Source: an uncultured Myxococcales bacterium
Lineage (GTDB): Bacteria > Myxococcota_A > UBA9042
Reading direction: 5' to 3'
Length of the DNA: 63,565 nt
Assembly (NCBI GenBank): GCA_903896545.1
Contig: CAITYF010000064.1
Coordinates: 1-63,565 of the forward strand
Part shown: piece by piece, positions 35,915 to 46,300 of the stretch
How positions within the stretch are numbered: the stretch's first letter is position 1
Layout of the letters: each line of letters opens with the position of its first letter
Program-made: the position numbers and the translations under genes
The notes under the pieces: model-generated
What the model was told of the DNA's origin: nothing
What the model saw: only the letters and a program-made list of their open reading frames with translations
The model's database searches: none

Positions 35915-37324
35915 CTAGAACACGCCGCCAAACGCCAGACTGACGTTCCAAACTGAGCCGCCGTGGTCGAGGTTGCCCACCGGGTCGCCGGGATCGGACT
36001 TGTACACGGCGCGACGCGGCAGAATGAGGCTTTGCACGCCCAGATCGACGTGCATCTTCTGCGGCTGCCCAGCGGGATCGTCGTGGCGCTCATCGAGCTT
36101 GGCTTGCGTTTCTGCATCGTGCTCGCCAAAGCCAAAGCCGACGCCCAGTCCCAGCGCGTGTGCGTCGCCGTCCAGGTAGTCATATGGCCCGGTCGCGCGC
36201 GGCGCTGGCGTTGGCCGATACTGGTAGCCCGAACGCAGCCGCCAGTGGTCGTCCACGCGCCACTCGCCGCCCAAGGCGGGGCTCAGCGTGTCCGTGTAGG
36301 CAAGTTTGATCGGCGGGGTGTTGGTGCCCACGTCCAGCGCGTTCGCTAGTCCCAGGCCGTTCACGCCCGTTCCGCCGATGTCCAGCGCGACCAGCGGCGA
36401 CGGATCCGGCATCGCCGACCAGATGCTCCACGTCAGGTCACCGGAAAGCAGCACCGGACCGTTCGCGGGCCGCCAGGCGATGCCCATGTGCACGGTATCC
36501 GGCGTGAAGAGCGTCTCGTGCCGCAGCGCGATGGCTAGATCCGCCGGCTTGCCCAACGCGACGTCCGTTGGAATCTGATAGACCAACGACAGCCGTTGAC
36601 GAAAACTCGCCGCGAACCAGAAGTCGCGCGGCGCGTGGACCGTCGCGCCCGCGGTGATGCGCGCCACGGGTTGCAAGCCAATGCGAATCGCCGCGGCGTC
36701 CATCGTGCCATTCGTCGGATTCAGCGCTAATTGGATGTTGGATTCCAAGCCCGCCAGGACTTGAACGCCAGCGCCGATCCAAAACTCGTCCGTCACGCGC
36801 CAGCCGGCGGCAAAGAGAAACGCGATGCGGTCCGGCATGCCCTCGTACATCGGAAAGTGCGGCGTCTGCGGGTCGGGACCGGAAATGCGGATGAGGTTGC
36901 CGTTGGGCAGGGCCAAGCTTGCGCCGAGGACGACGCGTTCCTTGAAGATACCGCCCAGCGGGTAATGCCAGCCGAGTTGTGCGCCGCTGGTGTCGCGCGG
37001 CAAGCGCGGCGCGCGGCTGGAGAAGCCGGCCGGAAACAGGCTCCGGCAAGTCGCTGTCGGGTCCGTGCAGACCGGGCGCGCCATGTTGATGTCGAGTGAA
37101 TAGTGCGTGTAGTCGAAGCCGCCCCACGCGCCAGCGAGCGTGGACCCCGCCAGCATCGCCGGATTGTGAAACGAGGCTTCACCGCCCGACGCCGCGGCCG
37201 TCATCGCGCCGCCCATGCCAACGGCCCGCGGCCCTGCGCCAAACATTTCAAAAACGCTGGCAAAAGCCGATGTTGGCGCGGCGACGCAGCATGCGCCCAG
37301 CAAGGCTGCAACGGCGCGTTTCAC
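35915..37324 (-). CDS. FadL/OmpP1-type outer membrane protein
   Basis: A 469-residue outer-membrane beta-barrel of the FadL (long-chain fatty acid / hydrophobic compound uptake) family. After a signal peptide (KRAVAALLGACCVAAPTSAFA) the N-terminal plug reads ASVFEMFGAGPRAVGMGGAM, then FHNPAMLAG, the standard FadL opening. The rest is alternating strand, with aromatic ends. GTG 37324 overlaps the stop of the upstream lipoprotein gene (GTGA), which I prefer over a start at 37345. It is the last of three coupled genes. Ligand unknown; family assignment good. Confidence 0.85.
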   Translation of the reverse strand: MKRAVAALLGACCVAAPTSAFASVFEMFGAGPRAVGMGGAMTAAASGGEASFHNPAMLAGSTLAGAWGGFDYTHYSLDINMARPVCTDPTATCRSLFPAGFSSRAPRLPRDTSGAQLGWHYPLGGIFKERVVLGASLALPNGNLIRISGPDPQTPHFPMYEGMPDRIAFLFAAGWRVTDEFWIGAGVQVLAGLESNIQLALNPTNGTMDAAAIRIGLQPVARITAGATVHAPRDFWFAASFRQRLSLVYQIPTDVALGKPADLAIALRHETLFTPDTVHMGIAWRPANGPVLLSGDLTWSIWSAMPDPSPLVALDIGGTGVNGLGLANALDVGTNTPPIKLAYTDTLSPALGGEWRVDDHWRLRSGYQYRPTPAPRATGPYDYLDGDAHALGLGVGFGFGEHDAETQAKLDERHDDPAGQPQKMHVDLGVQSLILPRRAVYKSDPGDPVGNLDHGGSVWNVSLAFGGVF

Positions 37325-38457
37325 GGGTCCCCCGGCGTTGGACACGGATGCGTCAGCAGATCATTCACCAGCGCGAGCAGGCTCGGCACTGTGTCGCCGT
37401 TCAGCAGATCGATGACTTCCGGCAGCGCCTTCACCGCGATGTCCGGACGCAGGAGCAGGCCGAGAATTTGCGTCCACGCGTCGCGCGCCGCGTCGTTGTT
37501 GACGAGCACGTCGTTCATCTCGGCAAAGATCGGCAGGAAGGTGTGCAGCGCGCCGTTCGTGTCCGTTGTCGGTCCCGGCAGCGTCGTCGCGGTCACGGCG
37601 TCGGCCAGCAGCACGTCGTAGGCAAGCCCCAACACGGTCATCGACGGATCGTTGGCCAGCATGCAACCGGCAAAGGTACTCACCGCTTCGCTGTGCACAA
37701 TGTGCCGTTTCCCGTCCGCAGTCAGCAGCGCGATCCGCAGAAACGTGTCCAGCGTGTCCAGAATCGTCGGTGCTTGCGGGTTGGTCAAACCGTCCATCGT
37801 CTGCACAAGCGGCAGGGGATCGAAATCAGGCGCGGCGATCGACGTCAGGCTGTTGTGTAGCAGGTCCAGAAAGCCTTGCTTGCCCGACGCGCCGCTACTT
37901 GCCAGCGCGTCGCGGATCTGCTGACCGCCGTTCATCACGTCGACCAACACGGTGCTGACCACGTCGGGCGAGCGCTTGTCGCGCATGAAGTCTTCCAGCA
38001 GCACAAAAAGTTCGCGGGACAGGCAGGTCTGCGCCATCATCGAAAACGCCTTCATTTCGGCGGTTCGCGGCAGTTTCACCGGCGTCGCGTTCGGATCCCC
38101 CGGAAGCTCGGCGAGCAGCTTGACCATCAACGGCAGGAGCATCGCGACGCGCGGATCCTGGAGCGCGGGCGGCATCTTCTCCGCGGCGCCGGGCGGCAGG
38201 GCCTTCGCGAACGCCAGCAGGAGCGCGATGACCGCGCGCTGGCTGGGTTCATCCAGATCGTGGGAGAGAATATCGGCGACGTGCTTCAGGTGTCCGGCCT
38301 GAATTTGCGTCATGACTGAGGCCAACCGCGTGTCGATCGAAACGCACTTGTCGTGCTGCGTCGGCACTGGTGCAGAGTCGTTCCCCGCGCCGCAACCCGC
38401 GACGAAGACCGCCACGGAGGCGGCCAGAGCCACAGCGCGGGCGGTGGAAGTCTTCAC
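37321..38457 (-). CDS. Lipoprotein of unknown function
   Basis: A 378-residue lipoprotein (lipobox VAGC) started at GTG 38457, overlapping the stop of the upstream gene by GTGA. The mature part is almost entirely alpha-helical, with repeating Leu-rich helices such as LADAVTATTLPGPT and VIDLLNGDTVPSLLALVND, resembling an ARM/HEAT-like solenoid. I do not recognise a family. The coupling to the FadL-like gene suggests an envelope partner in the uptake or export of a hydrophobic compound. Confidence 0.65.
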   Translation of the reverse strand: MKTSTARAVALAASVAVFVAGCGAGNDSAPVPTQHDKCVSIDTRLASVMTQIQAGHLKHVADILSHDLDEPSQRAVIALLLAFAKALPPGAAEKMPPALQDPRVAMLLPLMVKLLAELPGDPNATPVKLPRTAEMKAFSMMAQTCLSRELFVLLEDFMRDKRSPDVVSTVLVDVMNGGQQIRDALASSGASGKQGFLDLLHNSLTSIAAPDFDPLPLVQTMDGLTNPQAPTILDTLDTFLRIALLTADGKRHIVHSEAVSTFAGCMLANDPSMTVLGLAYDVLLADAVTATTLPGPTTDTNGALHTFLPIFAEMNDVLVNNDAARDAWTQILGLLLRPDIAVKALPEVIDLLNGDTVPSLLALVNDLLTHPCPTPGDP

Positions 38458-40448
38458 GGCGCGGCGCGCTCCTCAACGCTCTCGGAGATCAAGGGGCGCT
38501 GGCGCAACTCAAGCGAGTCCACCCGCATTCCGGCGCGCAAGTCCACGGAGCCCTCGACGAGGCGCCAAAAGCTCGAAGCGACAGTGTCAGGCGAATCGGC
38601 CAAAGTTTCGGGGACAGCCCACAGCGCCGGACGGCCATTCACGCGGACGCGCTCGACGACCGGCGTCGTGTCGGCTACGCGCAGCACGTCGTTCGCCAGC
38701 CAAGCGCGGTTGGGCCCGCTGCCCTTGCCACCTTCCCAACGCAGCGGCGTTTGGCCAATTGTTCCTGCGAGATCGCCGATTGGAAAACTCAGCCACACCG
38801 GCGTCTCGTGCCACCAACCCAAAGGCTGCGGGCTGGCGAGCATGGCCACGAACTGTTGGGCGGCCAGCGGCGGCAGTTGGACGGCAAGCAGCTGCTTGGG
38901 GTCAACGCGCCTCCAGATGGCGGGCGCGAGGCTTGGCTGTGGACCTTGGCGCATCGCCGCCTTCTCCCGACCAGAGAGCGAGCGTTCTGCCATGCGCGCA
39001 ACAGTGGGCGCGAGCACGGCTGGGTCCTCTGCCGACACAACGGCACCGCCGGCCCCCCACGCGCCGAGCAGCCAAGCAAGCCCCGTGTCAGTTTGGTCGG
39101 AAATCACGTGGACGTCCCACCCGCCTGCGCTCAAGGCTTCGCGAACAGCGAGGATGGACGCGCCCGCTTCAGCCGACGCGATCGAGACCCACACTGTCCA
39201 ACTGCGGCCATTCCACGCGTCGACGTCCAAGCCTTCCGGGATGCCGTCGGCACCGGCGATGGCGTTGAGGGCAACGATTGACTCGTTGTTCTGCCGCAGC
39301 GCGAGAAAACGCTGGCTGAACGCTTCCGCGGATTCGGGCTCGCGGCCTTCTGGCACGCTCAGGACGAACCGATACGATGCGCCAAGCGCTTGAATGCTGG
39401 GGCGGAATGCGCCCTTGCTCTCCGCTGCGACTTTGCGCACCGCAGCATCGATGTCAGTCGGCTCCGTCGCGATGCCCGTGTCGACCAGCCACAGCGTTGT
39501 TGGCAACTGCCCGTTGCGCGCCTCCCGGGTCGGCTCGCCTTGCTCCACGGACAGGTCGACGAGTCGTTCCAGCGACACGGGCGGCAGCTTCTGGCCACCC
39601 GACGTCCATCGCCGCGGCAGTTGAACGGCCTGAAGCGCGGCTTGTGCGGTCTCCGGCGCGGGCGGTGTCGTTGCGCGCTCCGTCTTGTTCAGCCACGTCT
39701 GTGCGCCTTCGACGATGTCCGATTGGGCGATGCCATTGGTGGCCAACGCCGTCGGCGCCGTGCGGAGCGTAATGACCCGCCGGACCGCCCCAGCGAGGTG
39801 CGTTCTCGTCGCCGAACGCGAAGCCTGAAGCAACCCATCCGCATGGGCGTCCGCGTATGCCGTCGCCTCGACGCGTCCACCCATCGCAGCCATCTCCAGA
39901 GCCGCAGCGGCGCGGGCACCACGGGCGATCGCCGCAGCGCGCGGCGCTACAAAACCCGCCGGCGGTGCAGCCCGCCACGTGGCAAGTACGGCTTCCACAG
40001 CGGCCGGCCCCTTGGGACCGGCAACGGCAAACCGCACCAGAACACGCGATTCGCCGGGGCGAGCGCGGGTCACGACAAGTTCGACGTTCGGCACGCCACG
40101 CAGTGCCGCAGCGAGCGGCTTGAGCGCAGCATCCACGGCATCAGCGTCCAGACCCGGCGCAAACGCCAGAAGCAGCACGTCCGTTGGCACGGTGGAACGC
40201 CAATTCGCTTGGCTGACAGTCGCGCCTTCCCAGCGCTGGAGCCGGGCATCGGCGGGCGCTTGTGGCGCGGCTGCAACGGGCACAGTGGCCGTCGGTGTCG
40301 CAGCAGGATTGGATTCGGCCGTTGGACCCGCGTTGGATTGGCGCGCGCAACTTGCGAGGCAGGCAAGCGCGGTCAGCCCGGCAAGCGCCACGGCGAACCC
40401 ACTTGTCCCGCGCGCGGCGCACGCTGGCCTCCAACCCGACTCGACCAT
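38454..40448 (-). CDS. Large lipoprotein of unknown function
   Basis: A 664-residue lipoprotein. ATG 40448 has GGGGAG five bases upstream and gives a lipoprotein signal ending in LASC; upstream codons to 40523 are rejected. The mature protein is Ala-rich, with two halves that look alike (about 60-340 and 350-650), each with a ferredoxin-like alternation such as VELVVTRARPGESRVLVRF. No catalytic residues are evident. The gene leads the coupled trio (this, helical lipoprotein, FadL-like) and follows the batDE gene by 224 bases, in which repeat copy C lies. Confidence 0.65.
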   Translation of the reverse strand: MVESGWRPACAARGTSGFAVALAGLTALACLASCARQSNAGPTAESNPAATPTATVPVAAAPQAPADARLQRWEGATVSQANWRSTVPTDVLLLAFAPGLDADAVDAALKPLAAALRGVPNVELVVTRARPGESRVLVRFAVAGPKGPAAVEAVLATWRAAPPAGFVAPRAAAIARGARAAAALEMAAMGGRVEATAYADAHADGLLQASRSATRTHLAGAVRRVITLRTAPTALATNGIAQSDIVEGAQTWLNKTERATTPPAPETAQAALQAVQLPRRWTSGGQKLPPVSLERLVDLSVEQGEPTREARNGQLPTTLWLVDTGIATEPTDIDAAVRKVAAESKGAFRPSIQALGASYRFVLSVPEGREPESAEAFSQRFLALRQNNESIVALNAIAGADGIPEGLDVDAWNGRSWTVWVSIASAEAGASILAVREALSAGGWDVHVISDQTDTGLAWLLGAWGAGGAVVSAEDPAVLAPTVARMAERSLSGREKAAMRQGPQPSLAPAIWRRVDPKQLLAVQLPPLAAQQFVAMLASPQPLGWWHETPVWLSFPIGDLAGTIGQTPLRWEGGKGSGPNRAWLANDVLRVADTTPVVERVRVNGRPALWAVPETLADSPDTVASSFWRLVEGSVDLRAGMRVDSLELRQRPLISESVEERAAP

Positions 40449-40545
40449 CGACTCTCCCCCGGCTCTCAAACCAAGCGCAAGCATAGCCCGCGCCCCGGTT
40501 GAATCAACCCAGTCTCCGAGCATTTTTTTTCAACGCCAGAAACGC

Positions 40546-40630
40546 CGACTGAACTTCGAGGTCAAGCCGTTTCCACCGCCGGCTTACCACTGGAGGTGCG
40601 CGCTCGCGGTCCCAGTCCGCGATGCAACAG
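40546..40630 (-). repeat. Dispersed repeat, copy C
   Basis: The minus strand matches copy B (13310-13396) with a 19-base identical core, seen on the plus strand at 40592-40610. It points towards the lipoprotein gene at 38454-40448. The last portion, CTTGACCTCGAAGT on the minus strand, also occurs at about 7180 upstream of another exported-protein gene. Confidence 0.55.
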
Positions 40631-40672
40631 GTCGACCCGACGAAACCGGGTGTTTGACCACGGGCAACACGT

Positions 40673-43300
40673 TCAGAGACCGCCTGGCGCCTCAAGTTCC
40701 AACGCGCTGGCAGGCAGACAGCCTTCACGGCCGTTAGGCAGGCGCACGCGCACACGCCCATCGGCAGTTTCACCCAGTCGGCGGACTTCCAGACCTTCAG
40801 GCAGCCCCAGATCGTCAGGTTCGCCTTGGCTCTGGCATGCCGTCAGTTGTGCGTCCTCTTCCACAACCACCGCTTGGATCAGCGCCTCACGTTCGCGGTT
40901 CGCCCAGAGCAACGCGCCGAGACTCAGAACGTGCAGAACCGCAGCGACCGTGATCGCAAGTTGAAGCGAGACCAGCTTCTGGGGTTCCGTCCGCCCCAGC
41001 AAGCGCTTGGCCAGCAGTCCCGCGGCCAGAAGCCCCGTCAGCAGCGCCACCAGACCCAGCAGCCCGCGCGGCGCCGACTGCGCGAACATCACGTCCAGCG
41101 AGGCCGACTCGTCAAAAACGTGCACCGTCGCGTGATGCCTTCTCGCGCGATCGGTCAGTTCCGCGCGCACAGCTTGCAGGTTGTGCAACACGTCGGTCTG
41201 AAGCGCGGCCTCCGGGTGCAGCTGAAGCGCGACCTGATACTGCGCGACGGCGCGGCCGAGCTGGCCCAGTTGCACGAGCGTGTTGCCCAGATTGTAGTGG
41301 ATCGCCGCCGCAGGTACGTCGTGCGACAGCAGTGCGTCGTAACGGTCCTTCGCCGCCGCGTAGTCGTGCTGCGCGTAGGCGCGGTTTGCCGCCGCGAAGG
41401 TCTCGTCGAGCGTCGTCGCGTGAACGGTGTGCGGCAGGAGCGCCGTCGCTGCGAGCATCAAGAGCAGACCCGCGGTCCGCGAAACTGTGGGCAAGTGCGA
41501 CCGCAACAGCGTCGCGTCGATCTGCGTCAGGTGCTGGCCAATCCGCTCCGTGGTTTGCGTCAAATCCGTCTGCCGATCGCCTGCCGGGGCAAAACGGGCA
41601 AAATCACAGTGCTGGAGATCCGCCGCGAGCGCGCGTGCGACATCGGTCGGCACTCCGTGGCGTGTCAGGTCATCGACAGCCCCTTGCTCGGTGCGCCCGC
41701 CGATTTCCAGATCGCCCGCTTGGCGCAGGTAGTCCGCCACAATCTGGCGGGTTTGCGCGTAGCCTTCCCCCGGATCGCGGGTGGCCGCGTTCCGCAGTTG
41801 CGCCAAGGCGTGCGGGAGGGCCATGCGGCGCAGGCGCTCCGGCGCGGCACGCTCTTGGCGCCGACGCTTCAGCCACGCGGCGCCGATCGCCAGCACCAGC
41901 AGCCAGGGCAGGGCGAGCAGGCCGCGAAACAGCCGCGACTGGGTCCACGACCTGCCGTCTGTCGCTGCCAGCTTGGCCTCCACCGCGTTGGGGCGGAGCC
42001 CGTCGCGCGCATGGACCGCCGGCGCGGCCCCCGGCGTTTGGGCGTCGTTCTCTGTTGGCGCTTTGGCCAACGCCAGTCCACGGACTTCGAGGTCGAACGG
42101 ACCGACCGTTTGCGCGTCAAAGCGCTCCTGAAACGGATCAAACGACGTCCACGCGATCTGCGGAATCTGCACGTGTCCAGGCCGGTCAAAGCTTAGCATC
42201 CACTGCCACGTTCGCTTGCCCTGAACGCCGTTCGGCCCGCGCGTCACACCGTCTTCTTCCCGTTTGGTCAGCGGCTCTGCCGTCATCCCTTCGATCAGCG
42301 GCAGCGTCAGCGGCTTGATGCCCAGCAGGTTGCCGTCGCCGCTCACCGTCACGGCGAGCAGCAAGCGCTCACCGGTTTGCACGTCCAGCGAGCCGCCGCG
42401 CACAGCACCTTTGCTCCCGGCAGTCTGCAACGTCGCCGCGATCCGCAGGCGTCCGACGTTGCCGTCGACAAAACCGTCAGGTCGCCCCGCTGTCGGAATC
42501 GGCCGTACTTGCAGCTCAATCGTGGGGGCAGCGACCTTTTGCGCCCGTGCGTCCAGCGCCTCGATGCGAAAACGCGGACCCTCCAGCCGCAGCGGTCCAG
42601 GCGTCGACGCCACGAGTAGGTCGCGATTCGTCGTCTGCCGCTGGTACGGATGGCCGTTGAGCACCAACGTCTCGGCCCGCGTCATCGCGTCGTCGCGCAG
42701 CGATTCGGGCTCCAGTCGACCGTACTTCGGGTCGGTCACCGCGCGAATCCCCGCCGTGGCGCGTTGCCGCGACCAATAGAGCGTGTACGACACCACGAAC
42801 GGCTGCCCGACGAACGGCTGGTTGGTCGACAGCGTCGGGTGGACAAAATAGGCGTTGCCCGCGTACGTGTTCAGATCCGTCGCGCGCTCCGGCGGCAAGA
42901 CCTGCTCCACGGCCTGCTGCGCGATGACCTCGACGGTCACAACATCGGACTTCGCCACGACGTTGCTGCCGTCCAGCAGCAGCACGGGGCCAATCGTGAA
43001 CTTGCCGCCCTTGCTCGGCGTCGCGACGTACATCAGCGACTCGGTCCGCTGCATCGACCCGCCGATGACGCTCAGCTGCTGCTGTTGGCTCGTTCGGCGA
43101 AATTCCCAGCCTTCGAGTTCGGGCTCCGTGATCTCGTCAAAGTTGCCGCTCGCCCGCACGGTCACGCGCAGATCGTCGTCGACGTTCAGCTTCTGCGTGT
43201 TCACTTCCAGCGTCACGCGCGCAACAGCCCAAGCCAGCGTCGGCAACGCGGTCAGCAGCAGCACCAGGGCTGCCCGCACAAGCTGGCGCGTCACGCTCAC
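40673..43300 (-). CDS. BatD-BatE fusion (oxygen-tolerance protein plus TPR/SH3 part)
   Basis: A 875-residue protein. The first ~440 residues are BatD: signal peptide, beta domains (VARVTLEVNTQKLNVDDDL, then GGKFTIGPVLL), and a membrane segment near 455. A cytosolic linker follows, then at about 605-628 a second hydrophobic stretch ending LLPHTVHA that looks like a leftover signal peptide; after it come TPRs (NRAYAQHDYAAAKDRYDALL and following), two more membrane segments and a C-terminal SH3-like domain, the layout of BatE. I infer a fusion of the two genes. GTG 43300 starts three bases after the batBC stop. Confidence 0.8.
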   Translation of the reverse strand: MSVTRQLVRAALVLLLTALPTLAWAVARVTLEVNTQKLNVDDDLRVTVRASGNFDEITEPELEGWEFRRTSQQQQLSVIGGSMQRTESLMYVATPSKGGKFTIGPVLLLDGSNVVAKSDVVTVEVIAQQAVEQVLPPERATDLNTYAGNAYFVHPTLSTNQPFVGQPFVVSYTLYWSRQRATAGIRAVTDPKYGRLEPESLRDDAMTRAETLVLNGHPYQRQTTNRDLLVASTPGPLRLEGPRFRIEALDARAQKVAAPTIELQVRPIPTAGRPDGFVDGNVGRLRIAATLQTAGSKGAVRGGSLDVQTGERLLLAVTVSGDGNLLGIKPLTLPLIEGMTAEPLTKREEDGVTRGPNGVQGKRTWQWMLSFDRPGHVQIPQIAWTSFDPFQERFDAQTVGPFDLEVRGLALAKAPTENDAQTPGAAPAVHARDGLRPNAVEAKLAATDGRSWTQSRLFRGLLALPWLLVLAIGAAWLKRRRQERAAPERLRRMALPHALAQLRNAATRDPGEGYAQTRQIVADYLRQAGDLEIGGRTEQGAVDDLTRHGVPTDVARALAADLQHCDFARFAPAGDRQTDLTQTTERIGQHLTQIDATLLRSHLPTVSRTAGLLLMLAATALLPHTVHATTLDETFAAANRAYAQHDYAAAKDRYDALLSHDVPAAAIHYNLGNTLVQLGQLGRAVAQYQVALQLHPEAALQTDVLHNLQAVRAELTDRARRHHATVHVFDESASLDVMFAQSAPRGLLGLVALLTGLLAAGLLAKRLLGRTEPQKLVSLQLAITVAAVLHVLSLGALLWANREREALIQAVVVEEDAQLTACQSQGEPDDLGLPEGLEVRRLGETADGRVRVRLPNGREGCLPASALELEAPGGL

Positions 43301-43303
43301 GGG

Positions 43304-46300
43304 CTACCAATCCTTCGTCGGCGTCTGGTTCTTGAACGGCGACTTCCGCAGCGCCTCTTCCGCTTCCAGATTGGTCGGATTGTGGTCCGCGCGCTCCAGT
43401 TGCTGCTGCAGCTGCTTCTGATCGGGCGGTGGCTCCTTCTGCTCGCCGTCCTTCTTTTCCTGATCCTTCTTCTCTTCGTCTTTCTTCTCTTCGTCCTTGT
43501 CCTTCTCGCTTTCGTCCTGCTTCTGGTCCTTTTTGTCCGACGGTGGCGGCGGTTCTTGAATCTGCAGCACGTAGAAGTTCTCGACGTCGTTGTCCGCCCA
43601 CGCGCGCAGCTTGATCACGCGGTCCTTCTTTTCGCCTTTCACCGCCACGCCGGTCACCGCCGTTCGGCCTTTGCGCGCCTGCGGCGAGTCGTCGATCGGC
43701 GCCAGCGACTTCTTGCCTTCCGCGCCCTGACGCTGACCTTTGGCCAGACTCGTCTTGCCGCTTTCATCAAACAGCTCCAGCTCCACTGGACCGTGTGACA
43801 AGTCGTAGCGCGCCGTAATCTGCAGGTTCTGCGCGGCTTTTTGCGTGATGGCCAGCCAGTCCTGATCGCCCTTGCAGATGCGCATCAGCTTCTCGCCGTC
43901 CATTTCCAAGGGCTTGGCCGCACTGGCGCTGTCGTTCGGCTCGAATTCGTCGTTGCCTTTGGGGCAGGGCGGCAGAATTCGCAGCTTGAGCGCGTAGGGC
44001 AAATCCAACAGCGCCGCGCGCTGATCCACGATCGGCGCTGGCAGGTTCGCTGTCAGAATCACGTGTGAAATCGGTGCCGGCGGCGCAGCGGGCGGCGGTT
44101 GCCCCGGCTGACCCGGCATCTGCGGTTGTCCCGGATGCCCCGGCGGCTGCATCGGCACCGCTCGAATGCCCGGTGGCTGCGGGAGCGCCGGACCCGGCGG
44201 GGGCTGCGGCGCTTGGCCAACCTGAATCGAGCCCGGCGGCAGGGTCGGCAGCGGGTAGTGCGGCGGCGCGACGCCACCACCGGTCACGCGGACGCGGTAG
44301 GTCCCAGGCGGTGGCGCCAACACCGCGGCAGTGCGCGAAAGCGTTTCGCCTCCCGCGCCGCCAATCGCCTGACCCCAAATTTGACCTTTGTCGTCCCACA
44401 CTTCGACGGTCAGCGCGCCAGCCAGATCCTGCGCGTCGGGCAATTCCTTGAGATCCGCTTGCAGGTCGACAAACAGGCTCTCGCCTTCCTTCAATTCCAC
44501 CGCATACCAGTCGTCATCGCCGGGACACAGCTGCAGCCCTTCCAGCGGCGATTGAAGCGCTTCTGCCGACAGCGGGTTGCCCTGAACCGCCTGGTCGTTC
44601 TCTTCGTATGCGTCATCGCGCAGTTGGCACGGCGGCAGCACCGCGATTTCGGCCTCGTAGTCGGCTTCCGTGTCCAAACCGCCGTGCACCTGCAGCACGT
44701 AGCGCCCGCCCACCAGCGCGCGTGCCAGCCGCACCGCTTGGCCGTCCTGAATCTTGCGGCTGAGCGCGATTTGCTGGCCGTCCGGCCCCAAAATGACAAA
44801 CTCAACTGCGTCCGCGCCGATGTCCACCTTCGTCTTTGCCTTGACCATCAGGCCCTGACCCGGCTGCAAATCCACGGCGAAGTTGTCGTCGTTCAGCGGG
44901 CACAGTCGACCCTTGAGCGGCTCGCCGATCGTCACCGGTCGCGCGGTCGCAAACGTGTCATTGGGCTCAAAGTGATCCTCGGTCCGCGCGCAAGCCGGCA
45001 GCAGCTTCAACGTCAGGTCGTAGGTCGCTTCCACTTCTGCGATGTTGCGTACGTCGACCATCACCGGCGTCGCCTTGTCCACGCGACCCAGATCCACTGC
45101 ATCCAGCGGCGCTTGCCCCTGATCCGCGCCGCGCAGCACGGTCTGGCCGTCCGGTCCCAGAAGCCAAACGCCCAGCTTGGCCGGCGACGCACCACCTTGC
45201 GGGTCATCCGGTTCCGCCGCTGGATTCGTGTCCGCCTTGGTCTTGAACGACGCGCTGAAGCGGTCGCCCGGCTGCAGTTCAACGCGGAAAATGTCGCGAT
45301 CCTCCGGGCACGCGCGCAGATCCAGCGTCTGCTCGTGTTCTTCGGCGGTGAAGTTGAGCAGCGTCGCCTGCGCTGGCGTGTCGTTGGGCTCGTTGGTCTT
45401 GTCGCGCGACCGGCATGGCGGGAACGCCGCGAGCCGCGCCAACTCCAGATTCCGCCGCGTCTCCGTGCGCGTGTGATCCAGAAGCAGCGAGGTCTCCAGC
45501 GACTTCACAGCCTCGCGGTAGTGCGGCAGCGGGTCTTCCGTCGGCTCCGGCTGCGCCTCCGGTTTGTCCTGTCCCGACTGATCCTTCTTCCCCTGCGGTC
45601 TTGGCGCGCTCTTCTCCAGCGACTGTCCCCACTGCAGTTGCGTCGTGCCCAGTGCGTAGTGGATGTCCGCTTCAAGTGCCGCGTCGCGCTCTTTCACCGC
45701 GCCCAGCGCGCGCGACAGGCTGGTCACTGCGTCTTGCCGGGCGCCCAGAGTCGCCTGTGCAAGACCCAGGCCGTACCACAAAAGCGCGTGCTCTGGACGC
45801 GTCGCCTGTGCCGTCTGGAAGGCTTTGACCGCTTCGCCCGCTTTGTTTTCGGCCAGTTTCTCGCGCCCTTCCCGCACGTCTGGATTCTCGCGTTGCAGCC
45901 ACGACGGCAGCGCGTGCGCCGGCATCGGCAGCGCCAACGCGAGCAGCGCCACCACGGGCGCAAGCTTGCGCAGCCGCTTGCGGGAACCGAGCAGCCACTC
46001 GATCAGGAGCAACAGCAGCGCGGGCCCCAAAAGGTACTGGAAGCGATCCTCACCCAACTGTTGAAATTGCGCCTGATACTCGGCCTTTTCCAGCGCGTCG
46101 AGACTGAGGAACACCTGCGGCGCGATGGACGTCTTGTCATAGTGGAACGACTTGCCGCCCGTCGCCGCCGCGATCTTGTCCAGCAGGTCCATGTTGAGGG
46201 CGGAAAACACCAGATTGCCCTGTTCGTCCTTCTGCGAGCCGACCGACGAGCCATCCGGACCCAGAATCGGCACCGGGTTGCCCGACGCCGTACCCACACC

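Noticed and set aside
40522..40532. Intrinsic terminator from a run of T
   Set aside because: No stable stem precedes it on either strand.
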